A DNA stretch of 40,839 nucleotides, from the NCBI GenBank assembly GCA_900766975.1, contig CAAFXO010000015.1, positions 1 to 40,839 on the forward strand, read 5' to 3'. A program made the position numbers and the translations under genes. Positions 16,897-27,741 of the stretch are shown in pieces. How positions within the stretch are numbered: position 1 is the first letter of the stretch; each line of letters opens with the position of its first letter. The DNA comes from Bacteroidales bacterium (GTDB lineage Bacteria; Bacteroidota; Bacteroidia; Bacteroidales; Muribaculaceae). The notes beneath the pieces are model-generated. The model saw only the letters and a program-made list of their open reading frames with translations. It was not told the origin of the DNA and did not search any database.

Positions 16897-17472
16897 ATGA
16901 TAGATTATATTCAAGGACAACCCGTCGAGGTGACACCCACATACGCAGTGGTGGATTGCAATGGTCTCGGTTATGAGATCAATATCACTCTGCTCGATTA
17001 TCCTCGCATCTCGACCGAGCGTGTCAAACTATATATTCATGAGTCGATACGCGAAGATGCCCATGTGCTCTTCGGATTTCTCGATCGTCGCAGCCGCGAG
17101 CTCTTCCGCCTGCTCATTGGCGTGAGTGGAGTCGGTCCCAACACAGCGCGCCTCATTCTCTCCGCCCTCACCTGTCAGCAACTCGAAGCCGCCATCGTCA
17201 ATGGCGAAGATAAACTGCTGAAGGGTGTCAAAGGGATCGGGGGCAAGACAGCCCAGAGAATCATCGTCGACCTCAAGGATAAAATAAAGCCGGGTGATTC
17301 GTCGTTAATAATAGAGACACATACCAGCGAATGTTATGATGATGCTTTGGCAGCTCTTGTCATGCTCGGCTTCGCTGCTCCGCAGTGTCGCAAGGTGCTC
17401 CAAAAGATATTTGCCACCAAGCCCGACACCACCACCGAGCAGGCTATCAAACAGTCGCTTACCATGCTTTAA
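16897..17472 (+). CDS. ruvA: Holliday junction DNA helicase subunit RuvA
   Basis: RuvA tetramers bind four-way junctions and recruit RuvB motors for branch migration. The 191-residue protein has the N-terminal OB-fold (MIDYIQGQPVEVTPTYAVVD, then LGYEINI), two helix-hairpin-helix motifs (LIGVSGVGPNTARLIL and LKGVKGIGGKTAQRIIV), and a short C-terminal RuvB-binding domain (DDALAALVMLGF) joined by a flexible linker. The length is normal. sprA follows 64 bp later on the same strand, an adjacency I recall from other Bacteroidetes; co-transcription is likely. Confidence 0.96.
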   Translation: MIDYIQGQPVEVTPTYAVVDCNGLGYEINITLLDYPRISTERVKLYIHESIREDAHVLFGFLDRRSRELFRLLIGVSGVGPNTARLILSALTCQQLEAAIVNGEDKLLKGVKGIGGKTAQRIIVDLKDKIKPGDSSLIIETHTSECYDDALAALVMLGFAAPQCRKVLQKIFATKPDTTTEQAIKQSLTML

Positions 17473-17478
17473 TTAAAG
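17467..17478. repeat. Palindrome at the ruvA stop
   Basis: CTTTAATTAAAG is a perfect 12-bp palindrome spanning the ruvA stop codon. A second short inverted pair (AAAGT/ACTTT) follows at once. No T-run, so it is not called a terminator. Confidence 0.4.
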
Positions 17479-17536
17479 TAATACTTTAAAGCTCATGTCT
17501 AACGCTTACCCTTATCGTTGAACGCAATTTATCAAG

Positions 17537-20500
17537 ATGCATTTCAGTCGTAGCCATTACATAACACTGATCACGGTATTCTTCTCGGTGCTGCTGATCA
17601 CCCTTTGGGCTCGGCCTCAATATCGCAAGAGCGAACTGAAACCGCCACCCCCTTCGCAGCCGGTTTCAGTCTCGAAGACTCCTGCCGATACGGTCGAAAT
17701 GCATTCGCGTGTCCAACCCACCATACCGGTATCCGCCGATGACTATATGGGCAATAAGGAGTATGCCGCCGATCTTCGCGACCCCTCCAACATCAAGACA
17801 GAAGCTGTCTACGACCCCGAAGTCGGTATGTTCGTACTCCACACCAAGGTAGGCGACCAAGATATCGTTACACCCTATATGATGTCGGTCGAGGAGTATA
17901 ATAAGATGGTGGTGCATCGCGATCTCTTCAATTATTTCGACGAGCGTAATCGCGAAAGTCTCGAGAAGAAGGATAAAGAGCCCTTCAATATCTTCGATAT
18001 GAACTTTGCCCTCGGCCCCCTCGAGAAGGTGTTCGGTCCCGGCGGTGTGCGCCTCCAGACACAAGGATCTATCCAGCTCTCGATGGGCGTTAAGAGCAAC
18101 TTTACCGACAATCCCGCACTCACCAAGCGTAATCGTCGCAAGACTTTCTTTGACTTCGATCAGAAGATTCAAGCATCTATCAATGCATCCGTCGGCGATA
18201 AGATGAAGTTCAATATGAGCTATAACACCGACGCTACATTCTCCTTCGACTCCCAGAACCTCAAACTCCAATATGAAGGCAAGGAGGATGAAATCATCAA
18301 GAATATCGAGGCCGGTAATGTCAGCATGACCACCGGATCAAGCTTGATCCGCGGCGGTACAGCCCTCTTCGGTGTCAAGGCCAAGTTGCAATTCGGCAAA
18401 CTCACCCTCACCGGACTCGTGTCGCAACAGAACTCCGAGTCCAAGACCGTCAGCACACAGGGTGGCGTGCAGAGCACCGAATATAACATCAAGATCGACA
18501 ACTATGATGCCAACCGCCATTACTTCTTGTCGCAATTCTTCTATGACAACTACGATAATTTTGCTTCACACCTCCCACATGTATCTTCGGGTGTGAAGAT
18601 CACACGTATCGAGGTATGGATCACCAACAAGAGCGGCAATTACAACGAGTCAAGAAACTTCGTCGGTTTCACCGACTTGGCGGAAAACCAACGTATGTCC
18701 AACACATATTGGCAGCCCAACTATTCATATACCAATCCTTGCAACCAGTCTAACAATCTATTAGATGTCATCAAAGCGGAGTATCCCGCCGCGCGCAATA
18801 TCAACCAAGTGTCGCAGGCACTCGACCCTCTGCGCGCCTACGGCATCGAGGGTGGTCGTGACTTCGAAAAAGTCGAATCGGGTCGTCTACTCCGCGAGAG
18901 TGAGTATACGCTCAATTCCGACCTCGGTTATATCTCGCTCAAATCTGCTCTCAACACAGATGAAGTGCTTGCTGTGGCATACGAATATACCTACAATGGC
19001 AAGGTGTATCAAGTCGGCGAGTTCTCATCCGATGTCAGCAACTCCAGCGAATCGCTCTATCTGAAACTCCTCCGCGCCTCGACCGTCTCCACTCAGACTC
19101 CACTCTGGAAGCTGATGATGAAGAATGTATATTCGCTCGGAGCCTACCAGTTGCAGAGCCGCAACTTCAAGATGAATATCAAGTTCCTGAGCGACTCCAC
19201 CGGTACGGAGATCTCTTACCTTCCCGTAGGCAATGCCAATGGCAAGACCCTCTTGCAGGTGATGAACCTCGACCGACTTGACTCCAACCAAGAGTCTAAC
19301 CCTGACGGTCAATTCGACTATATCGAGGGGTATACCGTACAGTCTTCCAATGGTCGTATCATCTTCCCGGTCATCGAGCCCTTCGGCACTCACTTAGAGA
19401 AGCAAATCGGCGACCCGACCCTCGCCAAACCATACGTCTATAAGGAACTCTACGACTCAACCCTCGTCGTGGCTCGTCAGTTTGCCGACAAGAATAAATA
19501 TTCACTCACCGGTGAATATCAAGCCTCCAACGGGGCGCAGATTCGTCTTAACGCCATGAATGTGCCGCGCGGTTCGGTAGTTGTTATGGCGGGTGGAGTA
19601 GTGCTGACCGAAAATGCCGACTATACCGTCGACTACTCGATGGGAATCGTCACCATCACCAATCAGAGCATCATCGACTCCGGCTCGAATGTCAGCGTCA
19701 CCCTCGAGAACCAATCCACCTTCTCGATGCAACGAAAGACACTCCTCGGACTGGATGCCCAATATGCTTTCAACAAGGATTTCACCATCGGCGCCACCAT
19801 CCTTAACTTCTCGGAGAAGGCACTCACCGAGAAGGTCAATCTCGGCGATGAACTTATCAACAACACCATGTGGGGAGCCAACCTCAGCTTTAAGAAAGAC
19901 TTCCAGTGGCTCACCAACTTGCTGAACAAGGTGCCGACCATCAATGCCACCGCCCCCTCATCGTTCAAGATCAATGCCGAGTTCGCTCAACTTGTACCCC
20001 ACAAGCAGAAATCGGGCAGTAACAAAGGCTCCAGCTATATCGACGACTTCGAAAATACTCACACCGCCATCGACCTCCGCTCTCCCTATTCATGGTTCTT
20101 AGCGTCGACACCTTTCGACTCGTCGGGCGATGGACTTTTCCCCGAGGCCGCCCTCTCCAACGATGTGGCTTACGGCAAGAATCGCGCCCTGATGTCGTGG
20201 TATTATATCGACCGCGCCTGGACACAACGCAATTCCAATATGCTCCCCGGATATCTGAAGAATGATACCCACCAGATGTCGAGTCCCTATATCCGCGAGG
20301 TATATGTCAACGAGCTTTTCCCCAACCGCGACTTAGCTTACGGCGAAACCAACTGGATACAGACCCTCAACGTCTCCTTCTATCCTCGCGAGCGTGGACC
20401 CTACAACCTTGACACCGACAATATCGATGCAGATGGTTCGCTCCTCTATCCCGAGAAGAGATGGGGCGGCATGATGCGTAAACTCGATAACACCAACTTC

Positions 20501-23500
20501 GAAACCTCCAACGTAGAATATATACAATTCTGGCTCTTGGATCCATTCCTCGATGAGGATAATCCCAACCGCGAGGGTGGTGACCTCTACTTCAACCTCG
20601 GCGAGATGAGCGAAGATATCCTCAAGGATGGTATGAAGAGCTACGAGAATGGCATACCGGTAGATGGCAGTTCCGACTTCATCACCGAGACGGCGTGGGG
20701 ACGTGTCTCTCGTCAGACATCACTGACCTACGCCTTCGACAATGATGCCAACACTCGCAAGCTTCAGGATGTCGGTCTCGATGGTCTCTCCAATGATGAT
20801 GAATATACCTTCTCATCTTACAAGGATTACCTCGATGTCCTGCGCGGCAAGCTCTCTCCCGAGGCCTTGGAGAAGATGCAGCAAGACCCATTCTCACCCC
20901 TCAACGACCCCGCTGGCGATAATTACGGATTCTATCGCTCGAATTATTATGATGAGATCAAGGCCGGTCTCCTCGAGCGCTATAAGCATTACAACGGTGT
21001 CGAGGGGAACTCCCTCTCTCCCGATGAGGCAAACGATCCGCAATATCAGTCATCACGTTCTGTGCCCGATGTCGAGGATATCAACCAGGATAATACCCTC
21101 AATGAGTATGAGCGCTATTATCAGTATAAGGTATCGATTCGCCCCGAAGACCTCGAGGTGGGCAAGAATTATATCACCGACAAGCAAGTATCGGAAGTGT
21201 CAACAGCCGAGGGTAAGCAGACCTCCGTATGGTACCTCTTCAAGATACCCTTGACTTCTCCCGACAAGGTGGTGGGAGGCATCAGCGACTTCTCCACCAT
21301 CCGCTTTATGAGAATGTTCATGACCGGTTTTAAAGAGACTACCCACCTCCGCTTCGCTACGCTCGAACTCGTAAGAGGGGAGTGGCGTGACTATCGCTTC
21401 AACCTCAATTCGCGCAATGATTCCCCCGCCGAGGGTGAACTTGATATGAGCGTCGTCAACATCGAAGAGAATGCCGGCCGCGAACCGGTGAACTATGTTC
21501 TACCTCCCGGTGTGACTCGCGACCAGGATAGCGGTTCGGCGCAGGCTACGCAGCTTAATGAGCAATCGCTCGAACTCAACCTCAAGGGCATTCAGCCCGG
21601 TGATGCTCGCGGCATTTATAAGAACACGTTGATGGATCTCCGCATCTACAAGCGCCTGCAAATGTGGGTGCATGCCGAGGCTATGGTCAATAATGCCACC
21701 AATCTCAAGAATGGCGACCTCTCTATATTCATCCGCCTCGGTTCGGATGTCAAGAACAACTACTACGAGTATGAAATTCCGCTCGATCTCACCCCTCCGG
21801 GACGTTATAACAATTATAACAGCCAGGATCGTTCGATAGTATGGCCTATCAATAACTATCTGAATATACCCTTCGACTTGCTGACATCGGTCAAGACACA
21901 ACGCAATCACGATCGCAGCGCCAATGCAGAAGGAGTGGCTTATAACAAGGTATATTCGATGATCGACCCTGACAATAATCGCAACACAGTCAGTGTGCTC
22001 GGCAACCCGTCACTCTCTGATGTGCGCGTGATGCTGATCGGTGTGCGCAACCGTTCGAACTCTGTCAAGGATGGTACGATCTGGGTCAATGAGATGAAGG
22101 TCACCGATTTCGACAATGAGGGTGGTTGGGCGCTCAACACCAACGCCAGTCTGTCGCTCTCTGATGTGGCGATGGTCAATTTCTCCTACCATCATGAGAA
22201 TGCCGGATTCGGTGCAGTAGACCAGGGCATCTCCCAACGACGCATCGACACATACGACCAGTATAACCTCGTGGTGCAGGGTGATGTCGGCAAGATCATG
22301 CCTCCCAAGGCGAAGCTCTCTGCACCGGTATATTATGCCCGCTCGCAAGAGACCACCACTCCGAAGTATAATCCCCTCGACCAGGATATCCTTCTCAAGG
22401 ATGCCCTCGATGCCGCCACCACCAAGGCGGAGAAGGATTCTATCAAGGCATACGCCATCACTCGCAAGGTGACCGAAAGTTTCTCGGTGTCCAACTTCAG
22501 ATTTAACGTTCAGAGCAAGACCCCGATGCCTTGGGATCCTGCCAACTTCACTCTCTCATTCTCGTTCAATAAGCAACGCAACAGCGACCCCCTGACCGAG
22601 TATGAACATACCGATGATTATCGCGGATCGTTCCAATACTCCTACACTCCCTATATCAAGCCTTGGAAGCCCTTCTCCAAACTCAAGAGCAAGAGCAAGA
22701 CAGCCAAGTTCTTCAAAGATTGGGAGCTCAACTGGCTCTTCAGCAATCTGACATTCTACACCTCGATGAATCGTCACTATTATGAAGAGCAGACTCGCTC
22801 GGAGGCAGACGACAGCTTCAAGCTGCCGGTGCAGGTAAGCAAGAGCTTTACCTGGGATCGTCAGTTGTCATTGACCTGGAATCTCACCAAGTCACTCTCC
22901 TTCTCGTTCGCCAGCAACACCACTGCCAAGATCGATGAGACTGCCGGCGCCGTGAATCGTCGTCTCTTCCCCGATGAGTATCGCGAGTGGAAGGATACGG
23001 TGCTTCGCTCTCTGCGCCACATGGGTACACCCTGGAATTACAACCAGACCTTCTCCGGGACATATCGTGCTCCCTTCAACAAACTTCCTATCCTCGACTA
23101 CCTCACCGGTTCGGTGTCTTACAATTCTGTCTATAAATGGGATAAGGGAGCAGTGATCGATGATATCGACCTTGGCAATACCCTCCAGAACCAAACGACA
23201 TGGAATGCCGATGCACGCATCAATTTCGAGACCCTCTTCAATAAGTCGAAATATCTCCAGTCGATCAATAAGCGCTTCGGCAATAGCTCGTCGCGTGGCG
23301 GCTCTGTCGATCGCAATAAGAACAAGGATAAAGATAAGACCAAGAAGCGCGATCTGAGCGATAAGAACAACAAGAAGAAGACTCCGAAGGCTAAGAAATT
23401 TGAGCGTGTCATCACCTTGTCGCCCGACTCAGCCACTATCGTCAAGCATAATCTGAATAATAAGAAGATTAAGATCTCGGCGCGTCGTGACAATCATGTC

Positions 23501-25054
23501 TTCAAGGTCAACTATAAGGTGGTCGATGCCAACACTATCCAGATCGCCGATACCGGCAGTTTCAATCTTGCTCTGATCATCACCGAGATTGTGAAGGAGG
23601 AGAAGAAAACGTTTGGCTCCGAGTTGGCACAATACACGCTCCGCTTCCTGATGATGCCTCGTTCGCTATCATTCAAATGGCGTAGCAGTCATTCGCTCAA
23701 CCTTCCTCTTTATTCACCGAGTGTGGGTAATGTATTCGGACAGTCCACCAGCTATGGTCCGATGGCTCCCGGCCTTGACTTCGCCTTTGGTTTCTACGAT
23801 AAGAGTTATGTCGAAAAGGCACTCGACCGCGGCTGGCTCATCACCGATACCGAGCAGGTGTCGCCCGCCCTCTGGAGCAGCACCAAGGAGTTCAGTTTCG
23901 AGCTGAACCTAGAACCGATCAAGGGTCTGAAGATCCTTCTCACCACCAACTTGACCGATACTCGCACCGAGCAGATGCAGTTCATGTATGCCGACATACC
24001 GACCACATTCTCCGGCAGTTATGTCCGCACGGCATGTGCCATCTCCACCTCGTTGCGCAGCTCGAATGCCAAGAATGGTTATCAGTCTGATGCCTTCGAC
24101 AAGTTCTTGTCCTATATCCCGCAAGTGGCGAACCGGATTCAGAACTCATACGCTTCGACCACATATCCCAACAGCGGATTTATGGAGGGTAACGCCATGG
24201 CGGGTACTCCCTATAATGCGGAGGTGAGCAAGGTCAGCTCCACCAGCTCGGATGTCTTGATCCCCGCCTTCCTGGCAGCATACACCGGTGAAGATCCCGG
24301 CAAGACCACTCTCGACCTCTTCCCCGGTCTCAGCTCGGTGCGTCCCAACTGGCGTGTCACCTACGATGGCTTGATCAATCTCGGCAATATGAAGAAATGG
24401 TTCAAATCGTTTACCATCTCTCACGCTTATCAATGTACCTATTCTGTGGGCTCTTTCACCAGCTATACCAACTGGATTAAGGCGCCGGGTGGTTCGGGCA
24501 ATCAGGGCTTTATTCTCGACGAGACTACGCAGACACCGATACCTTCGAGTCCCTTCAATATCTCATCAGTGTCCATTACCGAGAAGTTTGCACCGTTGGT
24601 AGGTGTGAAGTTTACACTCTTCAATGACATCACATTCAATGCCGAATATCGCGATTCGCGTACCATCAACCTGAACTCATCAGCGGGACAGATCGTGGAG
24701 ACCACCTCCAAGCAGATGACCTTCGGCGCCGGATATAAGATTGCCAATTTCAATAAGATCTTGAAGATCGGCGGCAAGCAGGGTAGTGTATCGAACGACT
24801 TGACACTCAACTTGGACTTATCGTTCAGCAACAACCAGTCGCTGATTCGACGCATTGAGACGGCGTTCACGCAGGCGACTCAAGGCACGAGCACCTTCTC
24901 GATCAACTTCATGGCAAGTTACGTCTTGAGCAAGCGCATCACCCTCTCCGCCTTCTTCGATCACCAGGCAAATACGCCACTGGTTTCCAACTCCAGCTAT
25001 CCCACCAGCAACTCCAACTACGGCATAGCTGTCAATGTCTCCTTAGCACGCTAA
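17537..25054 (+). CDS. sprA: SprA, outer-membrane translocon of the type IX secretion system
   Basis: SprA (Sov in Porphyromonas) forms the very large outer-membrane barrel through which type IX secretion cargo leaves the cell. The 2505-residue length matches the family (about 2400-2500). An N-terminal signal/anchor is present (HYITLITVFFSVLLITLWA). Family blocks include FNIFDMNFALGPLEKVFGPG, then GSIQLSMGVKSN, near residues 150-190. Long alternating beta-strand sequence typical of the barrel runs to the end, and the last residue pattern (NYGIAVNVSLAR) suits an outer-membrane C-terminus. A lysine/asparagine-rich insert at about 1915-1955 (DRNKNKDKDKTKKRDL and on) interrupts one loop. It lies directly after ruvA and is convergent with clpB. 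The window also holds two probable cargo proteins. Confidence 0.96.
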   Translation: MHFSRSHYITLITVFFSVLLITLWARPQYRKSELKPPPPSQPVSVSKTPADTVEMHSRVQPTIPVSADDYMGNKEYAADLRDPSNIKTEAVYDPEVGMFVLHTKVGDQDIVTPYMMSVEEYNKMVVHRDLFNYFDERNRESLEKKDKEPFNIFDMNFALGPLEKVFGPGGVRLQTQGSIQLSMGVKSNFTDNPALTKRNRRKTFFDFDQKIQASINASVGDKMKFNMSYNTDATFSFDSQNLKLQYEGKEDEIIKNIEAGNVSMTTGSSLIRGGTALFGVKAKLQFGKLTLTGLVSQQNSESKTVSTQGGVQSTEYNIKIDNYDANRHYFLSQFFYDNYDNFASHLPHVSSGVKITRIEVWITNKSGNYNESRNFVGFTDLAENQRMSNTYWQPNYSYTNPCNQSNNLLDVIKAEYPAARNINQVSQALDPLRAYGIEGGRDFEKVESGRLLRESEYTLNSDLGYISLKSALNTDEVLAVAYEYTYNGKVYQVGEFSSDVSNSSESLYLKLLRASTVSTQTPLWKLMMKNVYSLGAYQLQSRNFKMNIKFLSDSTGTEISYLPVGNANGKTLLQVMNLDRLDSNQESNPDGQFDYIEGYTVQSSNGRIIFPVIEPFGTHLEKQIGDPTLAKPYVYKELYDSTLVVARQFADKNKYSLTGEYQASNGAQIRLNAMNVPRGSVVVMAGGVVLTENADYTVDYSMGIVTITNQSIIDSGSNVSVTLENQSTFSMQRKTLLGLDAQYAFNKDFTIGATILNFSEKALTEKVNLGDELINNTMWGANLSFKKDFQWLTNLLNKVPTINATAPSSFKINAEFAQLVPHKQKSGSNKGSSYIDDFENTHTAIDLRSPYSWFLASTPFDSSGDGLFPEAALSNDVAYGKNRALMSWYYIDRAWTQRNSNMLPGYLKNDTHQMSSPYIREVYVNELFPNRDLAYGETNWIQTLNVSFYPRERGPYNLDTDNIDADGSLLYPEKRWGGMMRKLDNTNFETSNVEYIQFWLLDPFLDEDNPNREGGDLYFNLGEMSEDILKDGMKSYENGIPVDGSSDFITETAWGRVSRQTSLTYAFDNDANTRKLQDVGLDGLSNDDEYTFSSYKDYLDVLRGKLSPEALEKMQQDPFSPLNDPAGDNYGFYRSNYYDEIKAGLLERYKHYNGVEGNSLSPDEANDPQYQSSRSVPDVEDINQDNTLNEYERYYQYKVSIRPEDLEVGKNYITDKQVSEVSTAEGKQTSVWYLFKIPLTSPDKVVGGISDFSTIRFMRMFMTGFKETTHLRFATLELVRGEWRDYRFNLNSRNDSPAEGELDMSVVNIEENAGREPVNYVLPPGVTRDQDSGSAQATQLNEQSLELNLKGIQPGDARGIYKNTLMDLRIYKRLQMWVHAEAMVNNATNLKNGDLSIFIRLGSDVKNNYYEYEIPLDLTPPGRYNNYNSQDRSIVWPINNYLNIPFDLLTSVKTQRNHDRSANAEGVAYNKVYSMIDPDNNRNTVSVLGNPSLSDVRVMLIGVRNRSNSVKDGTIWVNEMKVTDFDNEGGWALNTNASLSLSDVAMVNFSYHHENAGFGAVDQGISQRRIDTYDQYNLVVQGDVGKIMPPKAKLSAPVYYARSQETTTPKYNPLDQDILLKDALDAATTKAEKDSIKAYAITRKVTESFSVSNFRFNVQSKTPMPWDPANFTLSFSFNKQRNSDPLTEYEHTDDYRGSFQYSYTPYIKPWKPFSKLKSKSKTAKFFKDWELNWLFSNLTFYTSMNRHYYEEQTRSEADDSFKLPVQVSKSFTWDRQLSLTWNLTKSLSFSFASNTTAKIDETAGAVNRRLFPDEYREWKDTVLRSLRHMGTPWNYNQTFSGTYRAPFNKLPILDYLTGSVSYNSVYKWDKGAVIDDIDLGNTLQNQTTWNADARINFETLFNKSKYLQSINKRFGNSSSRGGSVDRNKNKDKDKTKKRDLSDKNNKKKTPKAKKFERVITLSPDSATIVKHNLNNKKIKISARRDNHVFKVNYKVVDANTIQIADTGSFNLALIITEIVKEEKKTFGSELAQYTLRFLMMPRSLSFKWRSSHSLNLPLYSPSVGNVFGQSTSYGPMAPGLDFAFGFYDKSYVEKALDRGWLITDTEQVSPALWSSTKEFSFELNLEPIKGLKILLTTNLTDTRTEQMQFMYADIPTTFSGSYVRTACAISTSLRSSNAKNGYQSDAFDKFLSYIPQVANRIQNSYASTTYPNSGFMEGNAMAGTPYNAEVSKVSSTSSDVLIPAFLAAYTGEDPGKTTLDLFPGLSSVRPNWRVTYDGLINLGNMKKWFKSFTISHAYQCTYSVGSFTSYTNWIKAPGGSGNQGFILDETTQTPIPSSPFNISSVSITEKFAPLVGVKFTLFNDITFNAEYRDSRTINLNSSAGQIVETTSKQMTFGAGYKIANFNKILKIGGKQGSVSNDLTLNLDLSFSNNQSLIRRIETAFTQATQGTSTFSINFMASYVLSKRITLSAFFDHQANTPLVSNSSYPTSNSNYGIAVNVSLAR

Positions 25055-25073
25055 AAGCATAATCATAAAACAA

Positions 25074-25110
25074 AGACACCGAGCAAGACGTTATTTCTTG
25101 CTCGGTGTCT
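25074..25110. terminator. Bidirectional terminator between sprA and clpB
   Basis: AGACACCGAGCAAG (25074-25087) pairs perfectly with 25097-25110, a 14-bp stem with a 9-nt loop. T-rich sequence follows on both strands (CTTCTATTAT on plus, TTGTTTTATG on minus), so it can serve both convergent genes. Confidence 0.85.
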
Positions 25111-25143
25111 CTTCTATTATAGGATGGGCTTAGTTTGCCTGGA

Positions 25144-27741
25144 TTAATTGCGGAAGATCAGGGTGCCTTGGGCGGCGTCGATCACTATGGGGTGATCGCG
25201 GTCGATCTTCTGCTCGATGATGTCTTTCGAGAGCTGATTGAGCACCATGCGCTGGATCGTACGCTTCACAGGTCGTGCTCCGAATTCGGGATCATATCCC
25301 TCTTGAGCCAAGATCTCAAGTGCGGCAGGCGTTACGCTGAAATCTATGCCGTTCGAGACAAGCATCCTCTTGACATTGTCGATCTGCAATTTGACGATCT
25401 CGGCAATCTCCTTTCGATCCAACGGGGTGAACATCACCGTCTCGTCGATACGATTCAGGAACTCGGGACGAATGATCTGTTTCAACCGTTCGATTACTTC
25501 ATTTCGAGTCTTCTCCAAGAGCTGATGCTGTTCGCTTTCGCTCTTGTCGTTATATCCCTCGAAACGCTCGCGGATGATATCACTACCCATGTTGGAGGTC
25601 ATGATGATGATAGTGTTCTTGAAATTGACCATACGACCCTTATTGTCGGTGAGTCGACCATCATCGAGCACCTGCAAGAGGATATTGAACACATCGGGAT
25701 GTGCCTTCTCGATCTCATCGAAGAGCACTACGCTATAAGGTTTGCGCCTAACAGCCTCGGTGAGCTGACCACCCTCCTCATAACCGACATATCCCGGAGG
25801 CGCACCGACGAGTCGCGACACACTATGCTTCTCCATATACTCCGACATATCGATACGAGTCATCATATTCTCATCGTCAAACATATACTCGGCGAGAGCC
25901 TTGGCAAGTTCGGTCTTACCCACACCGGTGGTACCCAAGAAGATGAACGAACCGATGGGACGACGAGGATCATTAAGACCGGCACGCGAACGTCTTACTG
26001 CATCCGACACGGCATGTATAGCCTCCTCCTGACCGACGACACGCTTGTGCAGTTCCTCCTCGAGATGGAGAAGTTTCTCCTTCTCGCTCTGAGCCATCTT
26101 CTTGACAGGTATGCCGGTCCAGCGACTCACGATATCGGCGATGTCATCGGCATCGACCTCCTCCTTGATCATCGCGCCCTCGCCCTGCAGCTCTTTAAGT
26201 CGAAGTTGGATAGCCTTATTCTCATCCTCCTTCTGCTTGATGCGTGAATAGCGGATCTCAGCCACCTTGGCATAGTCACCCTCACGCTCGGCACGTTCAG
26301 CTTCGAAGTTGAGCTGCTCGATGTCGATCTTATTTTGCTGGATCTTGTTGATCTCATTCTTCTCAGCCTTCCACTTGGCACGAAGAGCCTTCTCCGTGTC
26401 GCGAAGGTTTGCCAACTCGGCATCGATCTCTTGTAGCTTGGCATCATCCTTCTCACGCTTGATAGCTTCACGTTCGATCTCAAACTGCTTGATCTTACGC
26501 GATGCCTCATCGAGAGCTTGCGGCTGAGAGTCCATCTCGAGACGCAACTTAGAAGCCGCCTCGTCGATAAGGTCGATAGCCTTGTCGGGGAGGAAACGAT
26601 CGGTGATATAGCGCTCCGAGAGCTGCACGGCGGCGATGATTGCCTCATCTTTGATACGCACCTTATGGTGGTTCTCATACCTTTCCTTCAGACCACGGAG
26701 GATCGAGATGGCAGCCATCTCATCCGGCTCATCTACCATCACCTTCTGGAAACGACGCTCCAGCGCCTTATCCTTCTCGAAATACTTCTGATACTCATCG
26801 AGGGTCGTAGCACCGATGGCACGGAGTTCGCCACGAGCCAACGCCGGTTTCAAGATGTTGGCGGCATCCATAGCTCCTTCACCCTTGCCGGCACCCACCA
26901 GGGTGTGGATCTCGTCGATGAAGAGGATGATCTCGCCATTGCTCTTGGTCACCTCATTGACAATCGCTTTAAGTCGCTCCTCGAACTCACCCTTATATTT
27001 GGCCCCCGCCACGAGGGCACCCATATCGAGTGAGAAGATCTGTTTCGATTTCAGATTCTCCGGCACATCGCCACGCACGATACGCATAGCCAATCCCTCG
27101 GCGATGGCGGTCTTACCGGTACCCGGTTCACCGACCAGCATAGGGTTGTTCTTGGTGCGTCGTGACAAAATCTGAAGCACACGTCTTATCTCGTCATCTC
27201 TGCCGATTACAGGATCCAACTTGCCGTTGCGGGCACGGTCGTTCAGGTTGATGGCATACTTGCTGAGGGCTTGATAACTCTCCTCGGCATTCTGATCCTT
27301 GACATTGTTGCCCTGTCGGAGCTCTGCGATGGCACTCTTCAACCCATGCTCGGTCACACCATAATCCTTAAGGATCCGAGATGCGCTGTTCTGCGTCAGG
27401 AAGATACCCATCAGCATCGCCTCAACCGACACATACTCATCACCCTGAGACTTGGAGAAATCGATACTCTTCTGGAGAGCCTCATTCGATTCGCGACTCA
27501 GGAACACTTCACCACCCGACACTTTAGGGAGTCGGGAGATCTCACTCTCTATCGCAATCTTGGCGCTATTCAAATTCGCACCAACCTTCTGAAAGAGGAA
27601 GTTTACGATGCTGTCACCCTCTGAGATGATAGCCTTGAGCAAGTGCAGCGGTTCGATCTGCTGCTGATTAGCTTGCTGAGCCAACTCAACACCCTTCTGA
27701 ACCACCTCTTGCGATTTGATTGTAAAGTTATTGAAGTTCAT
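25144..27741 (-). CDS. clpB: ATP-dependent disaggregase ClpB
   Basis: ClpB is a hexameric AAA+ chaperone that, with DnaK, pulls proteins out of aggregates after heat stress. The 865-residue protein has the N-terminal Clp repeat domain (about 1-145), a first AAA+ domain with Walker A GEPGTGKTA, a long coiled-coil middle domain (about 400-525, with KQKEDENKAIQLRLKELQ), and a second AAA+ domain with Walker A GTTGVGKTE and sensor pattern GARPVKRTIQRMV. The start ATG 27741 gives the standard MNFNNFTIKSQEVVQ opening. It is a single gene. No CIRCE element is visible upstream, and I could not identify a TAnnTTTG promoter at a normal distance. Confidence 0.97.
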   Translation of the reverse strand: MNFNNFTIKSQEVVQKGVELAQQANQQQIEPLHLLKAIISEGDSIVNFLFQKVGANLNSAKIAIESEISRLPKVSGGEVFLSRESNEALQKSIDFSKSQGDEYVSVEAMLMGIFLTQNSASRILKDYGVTEHGLKSAIAELRQGNNVKDQNAEESYQALSKYAINLNDRARNGKLDPVIGRDDEIRRVLQILSRRTKNNPMLVGEPGTGKTAIAEGLAMRIVRGDVPENLKSKQIFSLDMGALVAGAKYKGEFEERLKAIVNEVTKSNGEIILFIDEIHTLVGAGKGEGAMDAANILKPALARGELRAIGATTLDEYQKYFEKDKALERRFQKVMVDEPDEMAAISILRGLKERYENHHKVRIKDEAIIAAVQLSERYITDRFLPDKAIDLIDEAASKLRLEMDSQPQALDEASRKIKQFEIEREAIKREKDDAKLQEIDAELANLRDTEKALRAKWKAEKNEINKIQQNKIDIEQLNFEAERAEREGDYAKVAEIRYSRIKQKEDENKAIQLRLKELQGEGAMIKEEVDADDIADIVSRWTGIPVKKMAQSEKEKLLHLEEELHKRVVGQEEAIHAVSDAVRRSRAGLNDPRRPIGSFIFLGTTGVGKTELAKALAEYMFDDENMMTRIDMSEYMEKHSVSRLVGAPPGYVGYEEGGQLTEAVRRKPYSVVLFDEIEKAHPDVFNILLQVLDDGRLTDNKGRMVNFKNTIIIMTSNMGSDIIRERFEGYNDKSESEQHQLLEKTRNEVIERLKQIIRPEFLNRIDETVMFTPLDRKEIAEIVKLQIDNVKRMLVSNGIDFSVTPAALEILAQEGYDPEFGARPVKRTIQRMVLNQLSKDIIEQKIDRDHPIVIDAAQGTLIFRN

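Noticed and set aside
25135..26247. A 370-codon plus-strand frame
   Set aside because: Antisense to the second AAA+ domain of clpB, with a composition (His/Leu/Asp-rich) typical of a shadow.
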